Assembly: GCA_022701275.1 (NCBI GenBank)
Contig: CP031740.1
Location: 1,189,001-1,253,000 of the forward strand
Length of the DNA stretch: 64,000 nucleotides
DNA from: Microcoleus vaginatus PCC 9802
Lineage (GTDB): Bacteria; Cyanobacteriota; Cyanobacteriia; Cyanobacteriales; Microcoleaceae
Direction: 5' to 3'
A program made the translations under genes and the position numbers. Below the pieces are notes generated by a model. It ran no database searches. It saw only the letters and a list, made by a program, of their open reading frames with translations, and was not told the DNA's origin. Positions within the stretch are counted from its first letter, which is position 1. Each line of letters opens with the position of its first letter. Below, in pieces: positions 57,630 to 64,000 of this stretch.

Positions 57630-59315
57630 TCAACCCGTTTTAGCAATAGCATAGGCAAAATATACAATTGCCACCGAAATGATGAGTTTGAGCCAGAAGG
57701 CCAAACTGTCCCACGCAAAACCCTGAAGAATCCACCAAATCCATAGAAATACAATGCACAAGGCTAACAACAACAGCAATGGCGCTAAGTAGGGGGCCAT
57801 TCGCGAAATCAATTTAAACTTGGCTGAAACTTGCTCGATTGTGAGGAGATTCGGGGGATAAGAGCGATCTCCATCCAATATGAATGCAAGAATACTGGTA
57901 TGGTTTTCCTGATCAAGAGGCTCTCCATGCCCTCCGTTGTAATAGCAGACCTCTTGTGTACGATCATCATCGAAATAGAAACCGTCAAATCCACCAGTAC
58001 CAATATCTTTCATTCCAAGTCCACGTAAACCACTGCACAGAATTCCCACTGGCCAATCCCAACAACTTCTGTCATTCCGAAACTCCCTAAGCTGACCTAA
58101 ATCAAAGCGCTCTTGCCAAGGATACTCACGAGGTCAAACACTACCTGCCAAGTAGATTCGATTAAATCTCATAGCTGACACTCTTTTCAAACTTTCTCCA
58201 AGAATGTATGTACCGTTGCTATGACCAATGAAAAGGAATTCTGTCTTGGGATTTAAGGCAAAGCGATAACTGTACTGATCTTGAAACCAGCGAATATTCT
58301 GCCGCCTGAGCCAGGGAAAGAAAAAATTAAAAGCAGAAAAATAACCATATGTAGAGCGCACTACTGTAATTTTTCCCTGGGTAAGATTCCTAATCTTATC
58401 TTCCAACTGGCTAGCCCAACCACTGTTACTATCGCGTATACCATGTATGACAAAAACAGTTGTGGTTTCAAATGCGCTTTCTGTAGGGTTAACCATAACA
58501 CCATCCCTGAGTTCAGAGGGAATTTGCTCGGGTTTTTGAGGCTCGCATTGTAAAATGGCCCACTTCAGGAATTTATAGCGTAGATTCCATTCTTCACTTG
58601 CTTCACTATTGCGTCCTTTAGGACGGTAAAGATTGTCATGGTTTACATCAGCAATATCAAACTGAACACCGTTAGGAAATTGCTGAATATCAATGCTATC
58701 TTCTCTCTGGACAATACCATCTTCAGTGCCAAGAATCTGAATCATCATTATCGGTTCTGCACCCTGGAAGCTTGAAAAATAGCGAATCCAAGCGATCCGT
58801 AAGTTGGTAACAAAAGCAGATCCCTGAACGGTATCGCGTAAATTTGGGAACCAGCCCGTTGCGCTTGACCAATCTACGACTGCTGATACCAAGAAATTAT
58901 TAGCTTTAAATCCTCGGTTGGTCGATGCAAGTAGAACAAAGCGACTAACTTTTCCCACCCAAGGAATTGCACTTTTGACACTTCCGGGGTAAGCTCCAGC
59001 CGCTACTAAATAAGCTTGTCTTACAATTAGCCCGCCAATGCTATGACCAATGCAAATAATATCGTCAAAAGGTTCACCGCTAACAACGGCTGCCTGCCAA
59101 TGCTGCTCAATTTTAGATTTCAATTCAAGCGATAGTGTTTCAATTGATTTAGTAAAGAACTTACTAAAGGCATGAAAATTCCAAAATCCACAATGATTAA
59201 AAGTTAACCACTTGCTGCCGGCTATTAAATCTTCTTCATGTAGTTGGTTTAGTAGAGGTCGCCATTTTTGAGGCGATCCATCAGTCCCAGTGGCCAATAC
59301 AATTAATCGCTTCAT
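57630..59315 (-). pseudogene. Tandem alpha/beta-hydrolase gene with in-frame TGA and C-terminal membrane segments
   Basis: The minus strand from the ATG at 59315 encodes 393 residues, then TGA (58134-58136), then 167 more in the same frame to a stop at 57630. The first part has two hydrolase halves, each with GHSxG (GHSIGGLIV and GHSNGTYIL). It would be a lipase/esterase-like protein with duplicated core. The frame after TGA (PREYPWQERFDLGQLR...) continues the second domain and adds two membrane segments near the end (LAPLLLLLALCIVFLW and LIISVAIVYFAYA). The exact continuity argues for one ancestral gene of about 560 codons. The TGA may be a nonsense mutation, or the two pieces may be used separately. 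Confidence 0.7.
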
Positions 59316-59460
59316 ATGCTCAGCTTCTAATTAAGTAAGGTTAATTACATTACATAACAAGTTCTAACACCCGTTTACAGTGTATAAAACTGTAAACATT
59401 CGATCCATAAACTTACGCTTTTCTACAGGCTATACCGCTTCCCGGCGCCAACCCTCTTGG

Positions 59461-59742
59461 CTACCAAAGTAAACCCATCCATCCCATCAAAGCACCGACA
59501 CCCAACGTCGTCAATAGGATACCCGTTACAACCGCCAAAGAACGTGCAGATGTCGCCACCCTTCTCATTTTCGTCGGACGCACTAAAGAATTCACAGCCT
59601 GAGCAATCTGCCCCTTTTGTTTCTCAACTGCCACCCGTTCGTAAGTCGCCAGAGTCTTATTAATCCGCGCTAAAAAGCGAGCATCGCACGCTAACTCTTG
59701 AGCAAGGGTGGAAGAGCAGGCATGATTAATTTTCCGAGGTGT
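59461..59742 (-). pseudogene. N-truncated membrane-protein remnant
   Basis: An open minus-strand frame reads LACDARFLARINKTLATYER, AQAVNSLVRPTK and a final hydrophobic segment (LAVVTGILLTTLGVGALMGW), then a stop at 59461. No ATG start in a normal position is visible (a GTG gives 57 aa). It looks like the C-terminal end of a longer gene. Confidence 0.35.
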
Positions 59743-59760
59743 CTAAAGGATTGTTTCCAC

Positions 59761-61854
59761 TTACCAGTCTTGGCTGCGGAGCCGGCGATCGGCTAAGGCC
59801 CGGATTTGCTCGTCGGCGTCGGAAACGGAAAGCGATCGCAACAAAGGCACAACTCCGGGATTTTCGGGATAATGTTCGATAATCGCTTCAAGTGCTGTAA
59901 ATCGGGGATTGTAAGGAAAAGAACCGTTTTGATTGTCAACATCGCTCAAAGCTCGATCGCGCAAAAATTCAAACATTCCCGGCTCGTCTTTCCATCCCCG
60001 CATTAACTCTACCAGGGCGATCGCCCGCACCTGCGAATCTTCATCTTTTTGAGCTCTACTTTTGACCCACTCGAAAGTTTGAGACTGATTTGTCCACCCA
60101 CGCGCTAACTTTTGCAAAGCCATTTGCCTGACAGCCGGAGTCTCATCGCCCTCTGCTTTAGCCTCCAGCAGCATCCAAGTTTCAGGATTGTCTGGCCAGT
60201 TGTAAGCAAGTTCAAGCACCGCCGCTTGCCGCACCAGCGCTTCCCCAGAATCGAGCTCAATTTTCAGCCAAGGCAAGGTTTCTGGGTGGTCGGGCCAGCG
60301 CCGCACGATCGCCCGTACTAGCACGCTCAGCAGGTGAGAATCATACTCACACTCTACCCGGCTTTTGAGGAAAGGCAGTGTCTCGCCGCGGTGAGACCAG
60401 CGTTTTGCGATCTCTTCCACGGCAGTTTCTCGGACGTTGAGGTGTCTGTCTGACTCGGCGAGATTTTGCAACCAAGCAAAGACTTCGAGACTGGCTGACC
60501 CCAGTGCGGCGACAGCTTCCACTACTACTTGCCGCACAGTCCAGTAATCCTCGGAATCAGCTATTTTTTGCAGCAGGGGCAGGGTTTCTGGGTGGTCGGG
60601 CCAACCTGCGGCTATCTGTTTTAGGGCTATTTCGCGCAGGTCGGCGTCGCTATCGCCCAATGCTATATTTTTCAAAAAAGTCAGAGTTTCGGGGTTCCCC
60701 GGCCAGCCAAAGGCAATTGCTTGGACTGCTGCGCGCCGGACGCTCGAACTCGGGTCGGACTCGGCTTTAGTTTTCAGCAGCGGGTAAATGTCGGGCTCGC
60801 CGGGCCAGTGCGAGGCCAATTCTTCTAAGGCTGCTGTCCGCACTTCTTTGCTGCTGTCGGATTCAGCTAGGGTTTTCAGTAAGAGGCAAACGTCTGCCGC
60901 GGCGGGCCAGCGCGCTGCCAACTCCCGCACCGCTACTGTTCGCAGGATAGAACTTCCTGTCTGGGCAAGGTTTTTGAGCAGGGAGGCCGTGCCTAAAAGG
61001 CTGTGCCAACCTTTGGCTATTCCTTGCCACGCTGCGACTCGCACTCCCAAATTTTCGTCGGATTCGGCGGCGGTTCTCAGCATCAGCAAGGTATCTGTGC
61101 GATCGGGCCAATTAGAGGCCAACTGTTCGAGTGCTGCGGTGCGGACTGCGGGACTTTGATCAAACTGAGCCAGGGCAGCCAGCAGCGGCCAGGTATCGCT
61201 CGTGTCTGGCCAACCAGAAGCCATTTCTCGCACACAGGTCGATCGCACTGCCCAGCTTCCATCGGATTTGACGAGGTTTTTGAGCATCAGGTAAATTTCT
61301 GGCTGGTCTGGCCAACCACGGGCTATTGCTTCGACTGCTGTGGCTCGGACTTCGCCGCAGTCACTGGAGTGAGCGAGTATTTTCAGCCAAGGTAGGGTTT
61401 GCGGGTCGTTTTTCCAAGTTTGGGCGATCGCCGCGATCGATCGATTGCGAATTTGATAAGTTTCCTGCAATTCTTGAGCGCTTTGATAAAGAATCAGGAA
61501 ACCCGTACCGTATTGCGATAACTTTTTTAAAGCGTTTAACAGTTTTTTTTCGGTTTTTTTATTAACATCATTTTTAACTTTTAACAGGCATTGCGCTGCT
61601 AAAAACAAATTAATAAATTTTTCTTGTTGACCGTTTTGAGCTGTGAGATATTCAATAATTTTGCTGGCTGTTTCTTTGTCGAGCTTAGCTGCAATTTCTC
61701 TGAGGACTTCGTGCAAAGATTCGTCCCGCCAGTGCTGGCCGAAAACTTCTATGTTGAGATCGCCCCAAGTCAGTTGACCGATTGTGAGTTGGGTATAAAT
61801 TAACTCTGCTACAGTCTGGGGATTATTTTCGGAAACAAGTTTTTTTAACAACAT
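59761..61854 (-). CDS. HEAT-repeat protein resembling the C-terminal part of NACHT-HEAT proteins
   Basis: This 697-aa protein has an N-terminal segment (HWRDESLHEVLREIAAKLD, INLFLAAQCLLKV) of the kind found after the NTPase in cyanobacterial NACHT-HEAT proteins. About 18 HEAT-like repeats follow, with the pattern GWPDxPETxxLLxxxAxxD. No NACHT/P-loop is present, and the frame is closed upstream near 61965. It may be a 5'-truncated STAND-type sensor or a free HEAT scaffold. Confidence 0.75.
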   Translation of the reverse strand: MLLKKLVSENNPQTVAELIYTQLTIGQLTWGDLNIEVFGQHWRDESLHEVLREIAAKLDKETASKIIEYLTAQNGQQEKFINLFLAAQCLLKVKNDVNKKTEKKLLNALKKLSQYGTGFLILYQSAQELQETYQIRNRSIAAIAQTWKNDPQTLPWLKILAHSSDCGEVRATAVEAIARGWPDQPEIYLMLKNLVKSDGSWAVRSTCVREMASGWPDTSDTWPLLAALAQFDQSPAVRTAALEQLASNWPDRTDTLLMLRTAAESDENLGVRVAAWQGIAKGWHSLLGTASLLKNLAQTGSSILRTVAVRELAARWPAAADVCLLLKTLAESDSSKEVRTAALEELASHWPGEPDIYPLLKTKAESDPSSSVRRAAVQAIAFGWPGNPETLTFLKNIALGDSDADLREIALKQIAAGWPDHPETLPLLQKIADSEDYWTVRQVVVEAVAALGSASLEVFAWLQNLAESDRHLNVRETAVEEIAKRWSHRGETLPFLKSRVECEYDSHLLSVLVRAIVRRWPDHPETLPWLKIELDSGEALVRQAAVLELAYNWPDNPETWMLLEAKAEGDETPAVRQMALQKLARGWTNQSQTFEWVKSRAQKDEDSQVRAIALVELMRGWKDEPGMFEFLRDRALSDVDNQNGSFPYNPRFTALEAIIEHYPENPGVVPLLRSLSVSDADEQIRALADRRLRSQDW

Positions 61855-61945
61855 ACCGATACCCTGCCCCTGAAGTTTGTTTGTATTGACAATCCTCGCC
61901 TCAGCTCCGATATTAGTGGAGATTTTTTTGAGCGAGCCGCGAGTA

Positions 61946-62062
61946 TGGAACCAATCGACTCTATTTTAGACGAAAAATACGGAGTCGGGAGGGCCCCAAT
62001 GCAAAATCCGCCAGCACCCGCAGGAATGTTAGGTGGTGGCGGATGGCGATCGAATAATTAAG
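61946..62062 (+). CDS. Possible micro-ORF (38 aa)
   Basis: ATG at 61946 to TAA at 62062: MEPIDSILDEKYGVGRAPMQ, then a Gly-rich end (PAGMLGGGGWRSNN). TTGACA (about 61894) with a TATTAG 19 bp later forms a possible promoter. The Gly-Gly-Gly-Gly-Trp tail recalls precursor peptides, but there is no modifying enzyme nearby. Very tentative. Confidence 0.25.
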
Positions 62063-62071
62063 CCAGTGAAT

Positions 62072-62431
62072 CTAACTAACAGCTACTTGGACGCGATCGG
62101 CTACAACCCGAACCGCAAAAGTAGGAATCTTTACCGTTTCATCGTCCAGACATTGCCCGGTAGTCAGACTAAAGTTTTGTTTGTAAATGGGAGAAGCAAC
62201 TTTGAGAGTGCCGTTGCGATCGCCCACAATTCCCCGCGACAAAACAAAAGCTTTGCTAAACGGGTCGTAATTGCTAAGCGCATAAACTTCCTGCCCGTTT
62301 CCCACTCGGAAAATCGCCACTTGTTCGCCTTTAACTAAAGCGCAAACTCCAGTATAAGGGGCGATCGCATGCAGAGAACACACATCTACCCAAGTTGTTA
62401 CTGTATCGGAAACCGATAATGATTGAACCAT
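62072..62431 (-). CDS. nirD: Nitrite reductase [NAD(P)H] small subunit
   Basis: This 119-aa Rieske-like protein without the Fe-S ligands (TTWVDVCSLHAIAPYTGVCA, VGNGQEVYALSNYDPF, FSLTTGQCLDD) is typical of NirD. It pairs with NirB, upstream in the same direction. Confidence 0.85.
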   Translation of the reverse strand: MVQSLSVSDTVTTWVDVCSLHAIAPYTGVCALVKGEQVAIFRVGNGQEVYALSNYDPFSKAFVLSRGIVGDRNGTLKVASPIYKQNFSLTTGQCLDDETVKIPTFAVRVVADRVQVAVS

Positions 62432-62540
62432 TTTGTTTTCCTGTTAATTTACTTCAATCTCGTTCCCAGCCGGAGACTGGAAACCTAGGTTTTGAGGCTA
62501 TGCCTCACGGTTCGAGGATGCCTCGCCTCGCGGAAGGAGG

Positions 62541-62580
62541 CAGAGCCTCCCGGAATTCATTCCCAGGAAGAGCCTGGGAA
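62541..62580. repeat. Dispersed repeat GCCTCC...TTCCCAG, copy 2
   Basis: Same blocks as 8862-8906, between nirB and nirD. Confidence 0.65.
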
Positions 62581-62628
62581 GAGGTGATCTTGCTGCCTCC
62601 CCTTAGCAAGGGGAGGGCTGGGGAGAAG

Positions 62629-64000
62629 TTATTCCGAAACTCCCGCCAGAGCCTTTTCATGTTCGTTAGCCGGCCGCGTTTGTCCTCGTTCTGCAACACG
62701 AACAATACTCGGATCGGGCAAATCGGAATTCACAAAATGCTGGAACCGCTGCACCTTGTGTGGGTCTTCAATCGTCGTTTTCCACTCACATTGATAAGTA
62801 TTCACTAAATGTTCCATCTGCCCTTCTAATTCCGCACAAATGCCCAGAGAATCCTCAATTATCACCTGTTTCAAGTATTCAATCCCGCCCTCAAGTTTGT
62901 TCAACCAAGTAGCAGTGCGTTCTAATCTGTCGGCGGTGCGGATGTAAAAAACCAAGAATCGATCGATATACTTAATCAGCGTTTCCTTATCGATATCCGT
63001 CGCCAGCAAAACCGCGTGCTGTGGCTTAATTCCCCCGTTGCCGCACACGTACAAATTCCAACCATTCTCTGTCGCAATTATCCCAAAATCCTTGCTTTGA
63101 GCTTCCGCGCATTCGCGAGTGCAGCCAGAGACAGCAGATTTGAGCTTGTGGGGCGATCGCAAACCACGATACCGCAATTCAACCTCGATCGCCAAACTCG
63201 TTGAATCCTGCACCCCAAAGCGGCACCAAGTGCTGCCAACACAAGATTTTACAGTACGCAGAGCCTTACCGTAAGCGTGTCCCGACTCAAATCCCGCATC
63301 AATCAACCGACGCCAAATATGGGGCAATTGATCCACGCGAGCTCCAAACAAATCAATCCGTTGCCCGCCAGTAATCTTAGTATAAAGCCCAAAATCCCTG
63401 GCAACTTCTCCCAAAACAATCAACTTATCGGGAGTAATTTCTCCCCCCGGTATTCGGGGCACCACCGAATAAGTACCGTCGCGCTGAATGTTTGCCAAAA
63501 AGTAATCGTTTGTATCTTGCAAAGCGACGTGAGACTTCTCTAAAATATGGTCATTCCAAGTAGAAGCCAGCATCGAAGAAACAGTGGGTTTGCAAATTTC
63601 ACAGCCCTTACCTTTGCCGTGTCTTTCAATCAACTCCTCAAAGGTTTTAATTTCTTGAGAGCGCACCAAATGGTACAATTCTTGACGCGAATATTCAAAA
63701 TGTTCGCAGAGATGATTTTTGACGGCGAACCCAGCTTTTTTCATCTCCGCCTTGAAGATATCCGTCACCAAAGGCACGCAGCCACCGCAGCCCGTCCCAG
63801 CTTGAGTGCATTTCTTGACGCTGGCAACATCGGTTAAATTGCGATCGCGAATCGCTTCACAAATCTGCCCTTTGGTAACATTATTGCAAGAACAAATTTG
63901 AGCCGAATCCGGCAAACTGTCTACTCCGAAGCCTGCCACTGCTCCCCCTTCTCGCGGCGGCATTAACAAATCTTCAGGATGCGGCGGCAGAGCAATTTCA
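62629..64000 (-). CDS. nirB: Nitrite reductase [NAD(P)H] large subunit, C-terminal part (partial)
   Basis: The frame is open to the right edge (EIALPPHPEDLLMPPREGG before the internal ATG at 63963). Visible are a BFD [2Fe-2S] region (CSCNNVTKGQICEAIRDR, CGGC) and the siroheme/4Fe-4S sulfite-nitrite reductase half (KSCVGSTWCRFG with Cys-x5-Cys; SGCTRECAEAQ with Cys-x3-Cys). It reduces nitrite to ammonium with NAD(P)H, with NirD as small subunit. The N-terminal FAD/NAD domain is outside. Most cyanobacteria use ferredoxin-dependent NirA instead. Confidence 0.9.
   Translation of the reverse strand, partial: EIALPPHPEDLLMPPREGGAVAGFGVDSLPDSAQICSCNNVTKGQICEAIRDRNLTDVASVKKCTQAGTGCGGCVPLVTDIFKAEMKKAGFAVKNHLCEHFEYSRQELYHLVRSQEIKTFEELIERHGKGKGCEICKPTVSSMLASTWNDHILEKSHVALQDTNDYFLANIQRDGTYSVVPRIPGGEITPDKLIVLGEVARDFGLYTKITGGQRIDLFGARVDQLPHIWRRLIDAGFESGHAYGKALRTVKSCVGSTWCRFGVQDSTSLAIEVELRYRGLRSPHKLKSAVSGCTRECAEAQSKDFGIIATENGWNLYVCGNGGIKPQHAVLLATDIDKETLIKYIDRFLVFYIRTADRLERTATWLNKLEGGIEYLKQVIIEDSLGICAELEGQMEHLVNTYQCEWKTTIEDPHKVQRFQHFVNSDLPDPSIVRVAERGQTRPANEHEKALAGVSE

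Noticed and set aside
1-64000. tRNA, rRNA or CRISPR genes
   Set aside because: I searched by eye for tRNA B-box and acceptor pairs, rRNA motifs and short regular repeats and saw none that hold up.

Overview
The window looks like chromosome of a filamentous, non-heterocystous cyanobacterium of the Microcoleus/Oscillatoria/Phormidium type. This rests on frequent GCGATCGC (HIP1) octamers, short tandem heptamer-like repeats (TTAGATT, CATTAGT, CAACAGT types) in many intergenic gaps, and cyanobacteria-specific families (cyAbrB, Tab2/Atab2-like, DUF4168, small conserved proteins, CHAT and pentapeptide proteins). The genus is an inference; no rRNA or tRNA gene was seen.

Layout. 1-5 kb: a permease-histidine kinase fusion gene, a second copy of its 5' part running off the left edge, a truncated response-regulator start between them, and a decayed insertion sequence. 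4.7-17 kb: a 49-aa PirA-like protein, a BioF-type enzyme, a DHH phosphoesterase, a glycosyltransferase, a ClC protein with CBS and two Usp domains and Gln at the usual gating Glu, a broken HAD gene, a GDSL esterase with an extra C-terminal domain, PmbA/TldE and a Tab2-like protein. 16.5-30 kb: a nucleotidyltransferase, pdxJ, a secreted protein, a TPR protein, deoC-recO-MFS-glycosyltransferase-Nudix-gpsA in one direction, two small conserved proteins, and a threonine dehydratase-like enzyme.

30.9-36.9 kb is one RTX-type gene (2016 aa) with near-identical 642-bp internal repeats. 38-45 kb: a CHAT protease-like protein, cyAbrB, RecX, a translationally coupled DoxX-DUF4385 pair and a DUF4168 protein. 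45.7-47.6 kb: urease accessory genes ureE, ureF and ureG with no structural urease genes in view. Then come murG, an NTF2-like secreted protein and an SDR.

The most unusual locus is 50.9-52.2 kb: ten tandem 129-140 bp units, each ending in the same GC-rich hairpin plus T-tract. The stem varies in a way that keeps pairing. This resembles a tandem small-RNA array, in the manner of NsiR1 of Anabaena, or a multi-terminator block. It lies between an SDR gene and a convergent pair coding for a small OB-fold-like protein and a membrane-anchored subtilase.

54-64 kb: a pentapeptide-repeat protein with a duplicated gene tail, a tandem alpha/beta-hydrolase gene split by an in-frame TGA, a HEAT-repeat protein that looks like the C-terminal part of a NACHT-HEAT protein, and nirD-nirB (NAD(P)H-type nitrite reductase), with nirB leaving the right edge. 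Many genes stand alone. The clearest functional groups are ureEFG, nirBD, deoC-recO and the protease/OB-fold pair. Repeats and decayed genes are common.
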